A DNA stretch of 38,757 bases from UBA5399 sp964464145 (GTDB lineage: Bacteria > Bacillota > Clostridia > Christensenellales > Christensenellaceae): the NCBI GenBank assembly GCA_964464145.1, contig CAYXFB010000019.1, positions 1 through 38,757 of the forward strand. Direction: 5' to 3'. The position numbers and the translations under genes were made by a program. Positions 1-8,635 of this stretch are shown here, in pieces; the stretch's first letter is position 1, and every line of letters starts with the position of its first letter. The notes beneath the pieces were generated by a model. The model saw only the letters and a list, made by a program, of their open reading frames with translations, did not search any database and had not been told where the DNA came from.

Positions 1-52
1 TCGCTATTCTTGCTTTAGTTTACTGCTCTACCCCAACATTTGACATAGAGCC
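1..52. mobile_element. Probable end of an ISL3-family insertion sequence (partial)
   Basis: Read on the minus strand from base 52, the sequence begins GGCTCTATGTCAAATGTTGG and continues GGGTAGAGC. From memory, ISL3-family elements end in inverted repeats of the form GGCTCTTTGTCAA(A/C)TGTTG(T/G)GGGTA, so this looks like one terminus with the rest of the element lying left of the window. The adjoining T-rich 8-mer at 53-60 would fit the 8-bp target duplication of that family. The insertion point is directly beside the stop codon of the isomerase gene, which appears intact. No transposase is visible, so the call rests on the terminus alone. Confidence 0.5.
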
Positions 53-59
53 TAATTTT

Positions 60-1394
60 TTACAGCACCGTGGGCTCAAGGCCGAACACCTTTGCCATTT
101 GAAGCAGCTCCACCTTGCGGTTGCCCGATATCACTATGGCGTGGTGAGAGCTCAGGCTTTCCATTACCTTGTGCCCGTCGTTGTAGCGCACCAGCGCACC
201 GTTCAGGCAGTCGCTTCCGGGATACTGCACATAGTCCTCTATCTCCGCTTCTATGATGGTGATATGCTTGAAATCCGAGCTTATCTTGGCCAGCGTGGCC
301 GCGCCCTTGGGCAGCTCGCAATCCACCATAACGGCGTTTTCGTCCACTATCTCAAGCGCCTTGGGGCGAAGCACCCACCTATCGCAGAACTGGCGCGCGA
401 CCAGCCCAAAGTAGCCGCAATGCACCACCAGCGCGTGATTGTCCGGATCCTCTATGTCCGGGAACTTATCTATCTTCTCGTGCGCCAGCGCCGCCATACC
501 CACCAGGAAGGGGTATACATTGCTCATCATGAAGGGTGCCCTCAGCGCTTCATATATCATGTAGTTGGAAAGCAGCGTGAGCGTATCGCCCTCGCAGGCG
601 AACATTATACCGTCGCGCTCAAAAAGCATGTTCCACGCTAGGCAGGGCGTTGTGTCCGCGTAAAAGCTCTCGTTTAGGCAGTTTGCGCCTATGCCCACCA
701 CGTCGCCCTCCTTATCGCACTCCGCCTTGGCCGCAATATATAGCTTTACGGCGGAAAGGAAGGATTTTTCGTTAAGCTCGGGCGCCTTTTCTATATCCCA
801 ATCGGCACTCACGGCGCGCGCTTCCTCGTCGCTTACGCTCTTGGCCTGCTCTGCCAGCGCCTTCCAGCTCTTGTATATGAGCTTCATGCCGAAGGTATCC
901 GCCATGCGCTGTGTGCATTCTTTCTCCCACCAGTAGAAGCGCTTGAAAATATAGGCCTGCATGCCCTCTCCCGGGCTGTCCTGAAACATAAGGAATTTTA
1001 CGCCGCGCTTTAGCTGCGTCTTTGCCGAAATGGCGCGCAGCACCACCTTGGCAAGCTCTATGTTGTAGGGCGAAAATACGTTCATGCCCTTCTCCCGCAG
1101 ATAGTAAACTATCTCCCAGTCCCACATCTCCACCGTGCCGAATCTGGATGTCAATACCACAAAGGGCAGGTCTATTTTGGCAAGCGCCTCCGCCTCCGCA
1201 AAGGCAGCGCCTATAAGCTGCGGAAAAACGACCGCCTCCGCCTCGGAGGGTATTGCCTCGCCCACGCACACCGGCTCCAAAAATTCCGCCACGTCGCCGT
1301 AAAATTCCTTCAGCCTGCCGAGCTGCTCGCCAAATTCGCCGCGCTCCCTTTCGTTAGCGGCCGCGAAATACAACGGCACTAAACGCGTTTTCAT
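60..1394 (-). CDS. L-fucose/L-arabinose isomerase-like protein
   Basis: A 444-residue protein of the FucI/AraA-type ketol isomerase superfamily, expected in the cytoplasm to interconvert an aldose and a ketose with a divalent metal. The motif ACEGD (Glu268, Asp270) resembles the metal-binding Glu/Asp of FucI, and HCGYFG (His325) is a plausible third ligand. The length is shorter than E. coli FucI (about 590) and close to the compact isomerase-like proteins of Firmicutes. The ATG at 1394 is chosen because GGAGGT (1404-1409) precedes it at good spacing; an upstream in-frame extension has no such site. It is the last gene of the operon with the kinase (26-bp gap), aldolase and PfkB. Isomerase, FGGY kinase and class II aldolase together are the classical L-fucose/L-rhamnose route, so it should supply the ketose to the kinase. 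Exact sugar unknown. Confidence 0.75.
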   Translation of the reverse strand: MKTRLVPLYFAAANERERGEFGEQLGRLKEFYGDVAEFLEPVCVGEAIPSEAEAVVFPQLIGAAFAEAEALAKIDLPFVVLTSRFGTVEMWDWEIVYYLREKGMNVFSPYNIELAKVVLRAISAKTQLKRGVKFLMFQDSPGEGMQAYIFKRFYWWEKECTQRMADTFGMKLIYKSWKALAEQAKSVSDEEARAVSADWDIEKAPELNEKSFLSAVKLYIAAKAECDKEGDVVGIGANCLNESFYADTTPCLAWNMLFERDGIMFACEGDTLTLLSNYMIYEALRAPFMMSNVYPFLVGMAALAHEKIDKFPDIEDPDNHALVVHCGYFGLVARQFCDRWVLRPKALEIVDENAVMVDCELPKGAATLAKISSDFKHITIIEAEIEDYVQYPGSDCLNGALVRYNDGHKVMESLSSHHAIVISGNRKVELLQMAKVFGLEPTVL

Positions 1395-1420
1395 AGTATT
1401 TATACCTCCGAGTTTAAAAT

Positions 1421-2899
1421 TTATAGTCCGGTCGCCCGCAAGAACGCACCGTATATCCCATCCCTGTCTATGAACGGATCGGGCGTGAATGTCTTTATTC
1501 CGCCCGCGCGGCGGCAAATTATGCGCGCCTGCCCCAGATCGTTTATGAAGCCGCGGCCTATCCACTGCGTTAATATGTTGCCTATGGCCGTTGCGTCGGC
1601 CGGGCCCGCCACCACGGTTTTTCCCGTTATGTTGGCGGTGAGCTGGTTCAAAAATACGTTTTGGCTGCCCCCGCCCAGTATGTATATTTTATCGTAGCTG
1701 CGCGAGGTGAGCTTCTCCACCTGCTCGGCGTAATAGCGGTATTTGCAGGCCAGGCTCTGCGTTATAACGCGCACCAGCTCCACATCGCTTTCGGGTATGA
1801 AGCCGTTTTTCACGCACATACCGTTTATTACGGCTGGCATATCAGTCGGCTCAAACAAACCGCTGTCGTCCGGGTCTATGAAGGCGTCTATATGCCGCAA
1901 GCGCGAGGCTTCGTCCGCAAGCTGGGCAAAATCGTACTTCTTGCCCATGGCCTTCCACACGCGCACGCACTCTTGCAGCAGCCACAGGCCGGTCATGCTC
2001 TTCAAATAGCGTATCCTTCCGCCCACGCCGCCCTCGTTCCCAAAGCCGGCAAGGCGGCTCTCGTCCGTAAGCACGGGTTCACGTATCTCCGCGCCAACTA
2101 AAGACCAGGTGCCGCTGGATATAAACAGAAATGGCTCGTCTCGCTCGGTAGGCGCGGCCACTACGGCCGAGGCGGTATCGTGCGCGCCCACGGCGTAGAT
2201 ATCGGCTGCTGAGGTCTTCATCTCATAGCATATATCGTCCGATATGCGCCCCACCCGCCTGCCCGGCTTCACTATGGGCAGGAAGAGCGAACGCTTCAGG
2301 CCGTATGCGGCCAGTATATCCTCGTCCCAGTCGTCCTTTATTATGTTGTAAAGATTTGTCACGCTGGCTATCGTGTATTCCGAATATTTTTCCGCCCCCA
2401 GCAAATACGAAAGATAATCGGGCAGAAAAACAAGCTCCTGCGCTATTTCCATGATATCCGGGTCCTGCTCCGTCTCGGCTAAAAGATGGTAGCAGGTCTC
2501 GAACCGGGCAAACTGCTGACCGGCGCGTTTGTATACCTCGCTCATGGGCATCAGCGCGTCCGCGCGCGCTATCCAGCCCTCTGTGCGCTTGTCTCGGTAG
2601 TTTCGAGGCGATCCCAGCATGGTTCCGTTTTTGGAAAGCAGCGCGTAATCGTTGCACCAGGAATCTATGGCGATCGAATCTATGGCGCCGCGGTATTCCT
2701 TCTGCGCCTTCGCGTAGCCCGTTTTTATCTCATAGAAAATATGCAGAAAATCCCAGTAGGACTTTCCCCTGGCCTGTATTATATGGTTGTCGAACTTGTG
2801 CACGGGTGTGAAGGCTGCCTGTCCGTTTTCAAGCGCCCCGGCAAACAGCTTGCCGCCGCTCGCCCCCAGATCTACCGCAAGTGCGTATGAATCTTTCAT
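1421..2899 (-). CDS. Rhamnulokinase-type FGGY carbohydrate kinase
   Basis: A 492-residue FGGY-family kinase closest in pattern to RhaB. The N-terminal phosphate-binding loop is DLGASGGK (10-17). IDSWCNDYALL, GAHDTASAVVAAP and FISSGTWSLVGAE are typical of the rhamnulokinase group, and the C-terminal domain carries GGGSQNVFLNQLTAN, the nucleotide-binding segment. It should phosphorylate a 6-deoxy ketose (L-rhamnulose or L-fuculose) at O1 with ATP. Its ATG overlaps the TGA of the upstream aldolase (ATGA at 2896-2899), with the ribosome site GAGGAAAA inside the aldolase 3' end, so the two are translationally coupled. The pairing with a class II aldolase and a FucI-like isomerase supports a deoxysugar role. 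Substrate choice between rhamnulose, fuculose and related ketoses is not decided by the sequence. Confidence 0.85.
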   Translation of the reverse strand: MKDSYALAVDLGASGGKLFAGALENGQAAFTPVHKFDNHIIQARGKSYWDFLHIFYEIKTGYAKAQKEYRGAIDSIAIDSWCNDYALLSKNGTMLGSPRNYRDKRTEGWIARADALMPMSEVYKRAGQQFARFETCYHLLAETEQDPDIMEIAQELVFLPDYLSYLLGAEKYSEYTIASVTNLYNIIKDDWDEDILAAYGLKRSLFLPIVKPGRRVGRISDDICYEMKTSAADIYAVGAHDTASAVVAAPTERDEPFLFISSGTWSLVGAEIREPVLTDESRLAGFGNEGGVGGRIRYLKSMTGLWLLQECVRVWKAMGKKYDFAQLADEASRLRHIDAFIDPDDSGLFEPTDMPAVINGMCVKNGFIPESDVELVRVITQSLACKYRYYAEQVEKLTSRSYDKIYILGGGSQNVFLNQLTANITGKTVVAGPADATAIGNILTQWIGRGFINDLGQARIICRRAGGIKTFTPDPFIDRDGIYGAFLRATGL

Positions 2900-3531
2900 T
2901 TTTCCTCTATTGTGGCTGCAGCCTTAAATACCTGATCGTGAAATATATTTGCCATAGCGTCGCACTCTACGCGCTCCACTATGCTGAAAACCTTGTTCAA
3001 CGTGGGGCCCGCCGCCACGACTCCGTGCTGCGGCAATATGCCCTGAAGGCCCATCTTCTTTGCGCGCTCCCTGTTTTCCAGAAAATACTCGTAGGTACGC
3101 TGCGCCAGCTCCTCAGAATATGCCCACGCCTGCTCTATAACGCCGCAGTGACCCATTTTGATGGTGGCCTCGGTGACGGAGGGTATGGGCTTGGAGAAGG
3201 CGGCAAAGCACATGGTGAAGTAGGGATGCGCGTGTATTACCGCGCCTATCTCCGGAAAATGCTTTAGCAGCATGGTATGCATGCGGCTCTCGCGCGAGAG
3301 CTTGTTCGGCCCCTCTAGGATGTTGCCATCGTAATCTATTATCATGAGTTCTTCCGGCGGGATATTGCACCTGTGGTGCTCCGACATCATGGACGGCGTG
3401 ATGAGCACGCGGTTGTCCTCCAGCCGCACAGACAGGTTCCCCCCCGCCGAATTTGTGAGCTTGCGCTTGAAAAGCAGCTCCACTACTTCAAGCATTTCAA
3501 GGCGCTCGGCCATATAAGATAATTTTAACAT
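2896..3531 (-). CDS. Class II aldolase (FucA/RhaD-type), zinc-dependent
   Basis: A 211-residue class II aldolase/adducin-fold enzyme, the usual length for FucA (about 215). It should cleave a ketose 1-phosphate to dihydroxyacetone phosphate and an aldehyde (lactaldehyde if the substrate is a 6-deoxy sugar). The zinc triad is visible: HAHPYF gives His100 and His102, and LPQHGV gives His169. SRES supplies the catalytic acid Glu81. The N-terminal SAGGNLSVR (28-36) is the phosphate-binding loop. A GGGGAGGGG-like ribosome site precedes the ATG at 3531. It lies 23 bp after the PfkB gene and overlaps the kinase by 4 bp. Whether it is a fuculose- or rhamnulose-phosphate aldolase cannot be told; size favours the FucA type. 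Confidence 0.85.
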   Translation of the reverse strand: MLKLSYMAERLEMLEVVELLFKRKLTNSAGGNLSVRLEDNRVLITPSMMSEHHRCNIPPEELMIIDYDGNILEGPNKLSRESRMHTMLLKHFPEIGAVIHAHPYFTMCFAAFSKPIPSVTEATIKMGHCGVIEQAWAYSEELAQRTYEYFLENRERAKKMGLQGILPQHGVVAAGPTLNKVFSIVERVECDAMANIFHDQVFKAAATIEEK

Positions 3532-3554
3532 AATAACCCCTCCCCTTTAAGCGT

Positions 3555-4487
3555 TTATTTTATAATTTCTTCAATTTTGATATCTTTTTCCATTTGCCTT
3601 GCCACCGCCGCGTCAAAACCTATGGTCATCTCGGTCATGGCGCAGGAGGTCGCTATCGCTGACGCGAAGGCCAGCTTTTCCACAACCGACGAATCCGTAT
3701 ATTCAAACTGATATATGAGCGCGGACAGCAGCGCGTCTCCGCAGCCCGCCGTGTTTTGTATGGGCACCTTCAGCCCGTGGCCGCGGTACAGCCTGCCCTC
3801 ATAGCGGAACACCCACCCGTCGCCCCCCATGGAAACCATTGCCATGGGTATGGCCGGAAACTTTTCCAGCGCCGCCACAACGTCGCTCTGCGTTTTCACC
3901 TCAAAGCCGGCAAGCTCCGCAAGCTCCTCCATGTTAGGCTTTATCATGTACGGGCGGTACTCTATGGCCTTTTTCATAAAATCGCCCGAGCTGTCCAAAT
4001 ACAGCCTCATGTCAAACCGGCGCGTCAGCTCCAGCAGCTTTTTTTGCAGCTCCTTATCCTCCACGTTGGAAGCGTCGCCCGCTATCACAAGCACGTCCTG
4101 CTGCGCTATATTTTGCTCTATCAGCGCCAGCAGCTCGTCCGTATAGGAAGCATCCAGTGTTTTGCCCGCTTCCGCTATGAATGTGCAATTCTTCTGTTGG
4201 TCTATAAGCAGGTAATTGGTGCGTGATTCCGGCTTTTCGTGCCATATATATTCGGTTTGCGCGCCGCAATCCTCCAATATTTTTATTATTTTCTTGCCCG
4301 TTTCCCCGAAGGATATGCCAAAGGTGCGGTTTTCCACACCCAGCAGCGAAAGATTGTAGGCTATGTGCGTGCCCTTGCCGCCAATGCAGTCTATGGTTTC
4401 GCGTATCCGGTTCATGCAGTTGAGGTTGAACTCCCCCACCTTTATTATTTTATCCATCGCCGGATTCAGTGTTACAGTGTTTATCAT
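3555..4487 (-). CDS. PfkB-family hexose-phosphate kinase (1-phosphofructokinase/tagatose-6-phosphate kinase type)
   Basis: A 310-residue ribokinase-fold kinase of the LacC/FruK subgroup. It starts with the subgroup hallmark TVTLNPAMD (4-12), carries IGGKGTHIA (35-43) in the substrate-binding loop, IKPNMEEL (182-189), and NTAGCGDALL (245-254), in which Asp251 is the expected catalytic base. The canonical GAGD is here GCGD. It would phosphorylate a sugar phosphate at O1 or O6 to give a bisphosphate or ketose phosphate for an aldolase. It is the first gene of the operon, transcribed from the TTGACG-17-TATAAT promoter just upstream. Its presence beside a rhamnulokinase-type kinase is unusual, because the fucose/rhamnose route needs only one kinase, so the operon may handle more than one sugar. 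Confidence 0.8.
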   Translation of the reverse strand: MINTVTLNPAMDKIIKVGEFNLNCMNRIRETIDCIGGKGTHIAYNLSLLGVENRTFGISFGETGKKIIKILEDCGAQTEYIWHEKPESRTNYLLIDQQKNCTFIAEAGKTLDASYTDELLALIEQNIAQQDVLVIAGDASNVEDKELQKKLLELTRRFDMRLYLDSSGDFMKKAIEYRPYMIKPNMEELAELAGFEVKTQSDVVAALEKFPAIPMAMVSMGGDGWVFRYEGRLYRGHGLKVPIQNTAGCGDALLSALIYQFEYTDSSVVEKLAFASAIATSCAMTEMTIGFDAAVARQMEKDIKIEEIIK

Positions 4488-4536
4488 GTCAAATCTCCGA
4501 ACCTATCTATTTTTTCTCTTATATTTTACTCTGTTC

Positions 4537-4565
4537 ATTATAATGTTTTATGACCTGAGCGTCAA
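4537..4565 (-). promoter_or_regulatory. Sigma-A promoter of the deoxysugar operon
   Basis: On the minus strand TTGACG (4565-4560) is followed after exactly 17 bp by TATAAT (4542-4537), about 50 bp ahead of the PfkB start at 4487. This is close to consensus and is the only strong promoter seen for the four-gene operon. Confidence 0.75.
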
Positions 4566-4627
4566 ACAAAAACTCCAAATTATGAAAATATTTTTTATTT
4601 TTTATGGTATTTATACCCATGTTTTGA

Positions 4628-4633
4628 TATAAT
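4628..4633 (+). promoter_or_regulatory. Probable -10 box for the xylulokinase-like gene
   Basis: TATAAT at 4628-4633 lies 35 bp before the ATG at 4668. No good -35 hexamer is found 16-18 bp upstream, so the promoter may need an activator. The 180-bp divergent gap (4488-4667) also holds the opposing operon promoter and is otherwise AT-rich. Confidence 0.45.
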
Positions 4634-4667
4634 ATTTTCATAATTTCATCTTGGAAAGGTTTTGCTT

Positions 4668-6197
4668 ATGAAGGATCATATCATATCCTACGATTTTGGA
4701 ACGGGTGGCATAAAGGCTTCTTTATACGATGCGGAAGGCAGCGCCCTCGCTTCCTCGTTTAAATCCTACGAAACATATTATCCTCACGTGGGCTGGCACG
4801 AACAGCGCCCGGCAGACTGGTGGAACGCCATATGCGAAAGCACCAAGCTGCTCATTCGCGAATCCGGCATAGACCCCGCCAATATTGAAGCGCTGGCGAT
4901 ATCCGGCCACAGCCTGGGCGTTGTGCCGCTCGACGAGGCCGGCGAGCTGCTGCGCGATTCCGTTCCCATATGGTCCGACAGCCGCGCGCAGGAGCAGGCG
5001 GCGGCCTTCTTCGCCGAGTTCGATTACGAAAAATGGTATATGCTGACGGGCAACGGTTTTCCGGCGCATCTTTACTCGGCCTTCAAGGTGCTTTGGTACA
5101 AGCAGCGCGAGCCGGAGACCTACGCCAAGGCGAGAATGATACTGGGTACGAAGGACTATATAAACTACCTGATGACGGGCAGTATGCTAACGGACGATTC
5201 CTACGCCTCCGGCTGCGGTTTTTACGATTTGAAAAACAACCGCTACGATACTGAGCTGCTGCGCAAAATGGATCTGCCGCAAAGCATTTTTCCCAAAATA
5301 GTACCCTCTACGCAGGTAATAGACACTCTTACGGAAAAAGCCTCGGCCGCGCTGGGGCTGCCGCAAAGCGTGAATGTGGTGTGCGGCGGTGTGGATAATT
5401 CCTGCATGGCGCTGGGCGCGCGCGGCATATACGAGGGCAGGGTGTACACCTCGCTGGGCTCCTCCTCTTGGATAGCCGTTACAAGCAGTGAGCCCATACT
5501 GAACGTGGAGCTTTCGCCCTATGTTTTCGCGCACGTCATTCCCGGTATGTACACCTCCGCTACCTCCATATTCGCGGCGGGTTCCTCCTTCCGCTGGTTG
5601 CGCGACCAGCTGTGCGGAGGCATAGCGCAGCAGGGCGAGGACAGCTACGACGCAATGAACCGGCTGGCCGCAGCATCGCCCATAGGCGCGCACAAGCTGC
5701 TCTTCAACCCCAGCCTGGCGGGCGGAGCGGGCGCGGACAGAACGCCCAACATACGCGGCGCCTTCATTGGCCTGGATCTAAAGCACACCATCTCAGATGT
5801 CATACGCGCCACAATGGAGGGCATAGCGCTGAGCCTGCGCGTGTCGCTGGATAATCTGAAAAAAATGTGCAGGCTGCAAAACGAAATGCTCTTCGTGGGC
5901 GGCGGCGCAAACAGTAATCTGTGGCTGCAAATATTTGCCGATACATACAAGATGGACGTGCTCAAAACGAACGTCGGCCAGAGCGCGGGCTCGCTGGGCG
6001 CGGCGGCGCTGGCAGCCGTGGGCAGCGGTATGTGGCGCGATTTTTCGCCCATAGACGAAATACACCGCCTCATAAGCAAGAGTGAACCGGCCGAAGAAGC
6101 GGCGGCGAAATACGACCGCCTGCTGCCCTTCTACCGCAAGGTGACGGAGCACCTCTGGGAAATAGGCGACATGATGCACACGCTCGATCTTGAATGA
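4668..6197 (+). CDS. Xylulokinase-like FGGY carbohydrate kinase
   Basis: A 509-residue FGGY kinase resembling xylulokinases. The N-terminal loop is YDFGTGGIKASLYD (8-21). GWHEQRPADWW near residue 42 is the xylulokinase-type E-Q-x-P-x-x-W motif, and CGGVDNSCMALGA and LFVGGGANSNLWLQI are in the places expected for the substrate Asp and the adenine-binding segment. It should phosphorylate a ketopentose or related polyol with ATP in the cytoplasm. The start is the ATG at 4668, 8 bp after GGAAAGG (4653-4659); a TTG at 4662 is too near that site. It is monocistronic, divergent from the deoxysugar operon and closed by a clear terminator. With no isomerase partner beside it, the true substrate is open. 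Confidence 0.85.
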   Translation: MKDHIISYDFGTGGIKASLYDAEGSALASSFKSYETYYPHVGWHEQRPADWWNAICESTKLLIRESGIDPANIEALAISGHSLGVVPLDEAGELLRDSVPIWSDSRAQEQAAAFFAEFDYEKWYMLTGNGFPAHLYSAFKVLWYKQREPETYAKARMILGTKDYINYLMTGSMLTDDSYASGCGFYDLKNNRYDTELLRKMDLPQSIFPKIVPSTQVIDTLTEKASAALGLPQSVNVVCGGVDNSCMALGARGIYEGRVYTSLGSSSWIAVTSSEPILNVELSPYVFAHVIPGMYTSATSIFAAGSSFRWLRDQLCGGIAQQGEDSYDAMNRLAAASPIGAHKLLFNPSLAGGAGADRTPNIRGAFIGLDLKHTISDVIRATMEGIALSLRVSLDNLKKMCRLQNEMLFVGGGANSNLWLQIFADTYKMDVLKTNVGQSAGSLGAAALAAVGSGMWRDFSPIDEIHRLISKSEPAEEAAAKYDRLLPFYRKVTEHLWEIGDMMHTLDLE

Positions 6198-6207
6198 TAC
6201 AAAAAAC

Positions 6208-6235
6208 GCCGCTCGGAATTGAGCGGCATTTTTAT
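6208..6235. terminator. Bidirectional rho-independent terminator
   Basis: GCCGCTC (6208-6214), loop GGAATT, GAGCGGC (6221-6227), then ATTTTTA on the plus strand and GTTTTTT on the minus strand. It closes the kinase gene on its left and the eleven-gene minus-strand operon on its right. Confidence 0.9.
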
Positions 6236-6259
6236 GTTAATTTTGCACACAGATTCATT

Positions 6260-6562
6260 TCACAGCCCTATTATGTCGGTCTCCATGAAATCTGCTACCT
6301 CGGCGTCCCAAATATCGCGCACGTAATCCACATGCGCCGGATATTCGCAGTATGCCGCAAAATCCGCCTCGTTTTTGAAATCGAATACGAAAACATAATC
6401 GAAATCGTTTTTGGGGCTTACCTGGCTGAACTGCTCGAAGCGCGCCACATGTGGTATAGGCCCCAATATGCGCATGGAGTCATCCAAAAACTTGCTCGCA
6501 CCCGCACTTCCCTTTTCGTGCTTCAAGCTGAACGCCACTATGTGTCTCAATCCATATTCCAT
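6260..6562 (-). CDS. Dabb-family (dimeric alpha-beta barrel) protein
   Basis: A 100-residue protein matching the stress-responsive A/B barrel (Dabb) family: a short N-terminal HIVAFSLK strand, then FDYVFVFDFKNEADFAAYCEYPAHVDYV, the family's typical strand-helix segment with the Tyr/His-Pro-x-H core. Members are small dimeric barrels; some act as cyclases or decarboxylases, many have no known activity. It is the last gene of the large operon and starts one base after the stop of the Gfo/Idh gene, so it is probably co-translated and may act on, or protect the cell from, a reactive intermediate made by the pathway. That role is inference. Confidence 0.75.
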   Translation of the reverse strand: MEYGLRHIVAFSLKHEKGSAGASKFLDDSMRILGPIPHVARFEQFSQVSPKNDFDYVFVFDFKNEADFAAYCEYPAHVDYVRDIWDAEVADFMETDIIGL

Positions 6563-6563
6563 A

Positions 6564-7736
6564 TTAAACTCCCACCTCCGCTATCTCCACACGGCGTTTT
6601 TCGCTGTCCGAAAGCTCTATCGCGTCCAGCACGCGCATTATTTTCACACCGTCGTTTAGGTTGGGGGTGATCTGCGTGCCCTTCTGTATGGCCAGCACAA
6701 AATCCGCCGCCGCGTTCACCATGGTGTTTTCGTAGCCTATGCCGTGCCCGGGCGCCCACCACGCTCCCGCGTAGGGATGTGTGGCGTTCGTCACCTGCAA
6801 TGTACGGAAACCCTGCTCGTCCGCCGGATCGTCCAAATTGAGGTATTGCAGCTCGTTCATGCGCTCAAAATCGAAGCAGAGCGCGCCCCTGCTGCCGTAT
6901 ATCTCAAATGTGTTGAAATTCTTCCTGCCTGCGCCGAAGCGTGAGGTATCGAAGGAGCCCAGCGCTCCGTTTTCGAATTCGGCTATCATAAAGCTGGCGT
7001 CATCCACCTCAACAGGGCTTTTCACGCCGTCCTCCACCTTGCCCGCGTTGAACACGCCCGAGTTTTGCCCGGGCAGCGGGCGTTCTTTTATGAAAGTCTT
7101 TTGTATGGCGGAAACTGCCTTGAGCTCGCCAATCAGAAAGCGCGCCGTGTCCACCGCGTGAGACATAAGATCGTACAGCGGTCCGCCGCCCGCCTGCTCC
7201 TTATAAAAGTGCCAGGTCTTGGGGAAGCTTGGATCCATTATCCAGTCCTGCAAATAGGCTCCGCGATAATGGTATATGGTGCCCAGCCTGCCCTCCTCTA
7301 TGAGCTGCTTCGCGTAGGCTATGGCGGGCACGCGCCTGTAATTGTGGTTCAGATAGTGCACCACGCCCGCCGCGTCCGCTGCCTCGGCCATCTCCTTGGC
7401 CTGCTGCGCGCCTATTGAGCAGGGCTTTTCGCAATATATATGCTTGCCCGCCTTGGCCGCCGCAATGGCTATATCGTGGTGCGTGAATGTGGGCGTGGAA
7501 ATATCTATAACGTCTATCTCCGGATCGTCCACCGCCTCACGCCAGTCAGGCACTACCTTTTCCCAGCCCCATTTTTCGGCAAATTCGGCCGCGCCCTCCG
7601 GATTTCTGCTCACCAGCGTTTTAAGCACCGGCTTATATTCCAAATCGTAAAATTTATCCACGTTGAGCCATTTGAAGCTGTGCGCCTTGCCCATGAATCC
7701 GCTTCCTATGACCGCTATATTCAAATTCTTTTTCAT
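6564..7736 (-). CDS. Gfo/Idh/MocA-family sugar dehydrogenase
   Basis: A 390-residue NAD(P)-dependent oxidoreductase. The N-terminal Rossmann motif is GSGFMG (11-16), and the family's catalytic EKP motif is CEKP with Glu103-Lys104-Pro105. The C-terminal substrate domain has GGGPLYDLMSHAVDTARF, where the His of the LxxHxxD motif lies. Such enzymes oxidise a ring hydroxyl of a sugar, glycoside or inositol, often at C3. It follows the TIM-barrel isomerase gene (21-bp gap) and an RbsBAC-type importer, so it probably acts on the imported compound. E. coli YcjS, a glucoside 3-dehydrogenase, is the nearest functional model in a similar neighbourhood; inositol 2-dehydrogenase is the alternative, but no other inositol-pathway genes are present. 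Confidence 0.85.
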   Translation of the reverse strand: MKKNLNIAVIGSGFMGKAHSFKWLNVDKFYDLEYKPVLKTLVSRNPEGAAEFAEKWGWEKVVPDWREAVDDPEIDVIDISTPTFTHHDIAIAAAKAGKHIYCEKPCSIGAQQAKEMAEAADAAGVVHYLNHNYRRVPAIAYAKQLIEEGRLGTIYHYRGAYLQDWIMDPSFPKTWHFYKEQAGGGPLYDLMSHAVDTARFLIGELKAVSAIQKTFIKERPLPGQNSGVFNAGKVEDGVKSPVEVDDASFMIAEFENGALGSFDTSRFGAGRKNFNTFEIYGSRGALCFDFERMNELQYLNLDDPADEQGFRTLQVTNATHPYAGAWWAPGHGIGYENTMVNAAADFVLAIQKGTQITPNLNDGVKIMRVLDAIELSDSEKRRVEIAEVGV

Positions 7737-7757
7737 TTAAAAATAATCTCCCGCGCA

Positions 7758-8618
7758 CTATATATTTGCAACGATCTCCTTCATTCCCTTCACGCTGAGC
7801 GCCACGGCCTCGTCTTCGCGGCCGCGCCAATCTATATGCGGATGGTCTATCTCCACTGCGAGGAAGCCGTCGAAACCGGCCTGATCCAGTATGCGAACAA
7901 GCGTTTGATTGTCTACCAGCCCCTGACCCACCGGCACGCCCGAGAAAAAGAACCAATCCGTAGGCCGCGCCTCGGCGGTGTTCACCTGCAGATCCTTGAG
8001 GTGCACGGCAAAGGTGTATTTCGCCAGCTTCCTCATTCCCTCCACCGGATCGTCCAGCAGACGCAGGAAGTTGCCCGTGTCAAAATTCACACCGAAGTTG
8101 GGCGAAGCCACGCTGTCTATAAGCTGCAAAATTTCGTCCGCCGTGAAATCTATATGGTTTTCCACCGCCATTTTAACGCCGTAGTCCTCCGCGATCTTCA
8201 CCGCTTCCTTAAACTGCTTTTCCAGCCGCTTCAGCTGCTCCTGATGGTTTTCGTGACGGAAGGAAAAGGAGGAGCCCGTAACGCGCATAACGTCCGCGCC
8301 GATCGTTTTGGCGGCGGGAATAACGCTCTTCATCTCCTTGAACGCCTCTTCGTTGAGGCCGCGCTCCAGCCCGTCCGGATGTCCCCACGCCCACACGCGG
8401 TCGAAACCGTATTCATCCAGCTGGGCGTTCAGCTCCTTCAAATAGGATTCGTCCATGCTTTTCAAAAAACAGGTCTCCAGCGAAACGCCGTGCACATCAA
8501 GCGCCTTCGCCCTATCAAGGAAATCCTCCATGGTCATGTTTCTTTCCGGCCTGTCCTGATCGTCGTATACCTCGCCGTAAAAACGGTGATAGCAATAACT
8601 GTCTATACCAACTTTCAT
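7758..8618 (-). CDS. Sugar phosphate isomerase/epimerase (AP endonuclease 2-type TIM barrel)
   Basis: A 286-residue TIM barrel of the xylose-isomerase-like family. The divalent-metal ligands expected for the family are all present: Glu153 (MAVENH), Asp180 (NFDTGN), His206 (VHLKD) and Glu256 (LAVEID). Members isomerise or epimerise sugars, or in 3-keto-glycoside pathways carry out beta-elimination or hydration. It sits between the permease gene (17 bp) and the Gfo/Idh dehydrogenase gene. A second barrel of the same superfamily opens the operon at 17263, so two different steps on the same compound are likely. The exact reaction cannot be assigned. Confidence 0.85.
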   Translation of the reverse strand: MKVGIDSYCYHRFYGEVYDDQDRPERNMTMEDFLDRAKALDVHGVSLETCFLKSMDESYLKELNAQLDEYGFDRVWAWGHPDGLERGLNEEAFKEMKSVIPAAKTIGADVMRVTGSSFSFRHENHQEQLKRLEKQFKEAVKIAEDYGVKMAVENHIDFTADEILQLIDSVASPNFGVNFDTGNFLRLLDDPVEGMRKLAKYTFAVHLKDLQVNTAEARPTDWFFFSGVPVGQGLVDNQTLVRILDQAGFDGFLAVEIDHPHIDWRGREDEAVALSVKGMKEIVANI

Positions 8619-8635
8619 CTCACGCCCTCCTTAGC

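Noticed and set aside
1395..1565. In-frame N-terminal extension of the isomerase gene
   Set aside because: It overlaps the kinase gene and has no ribosome site, while GGAGGT stands before the ATG at 1394.
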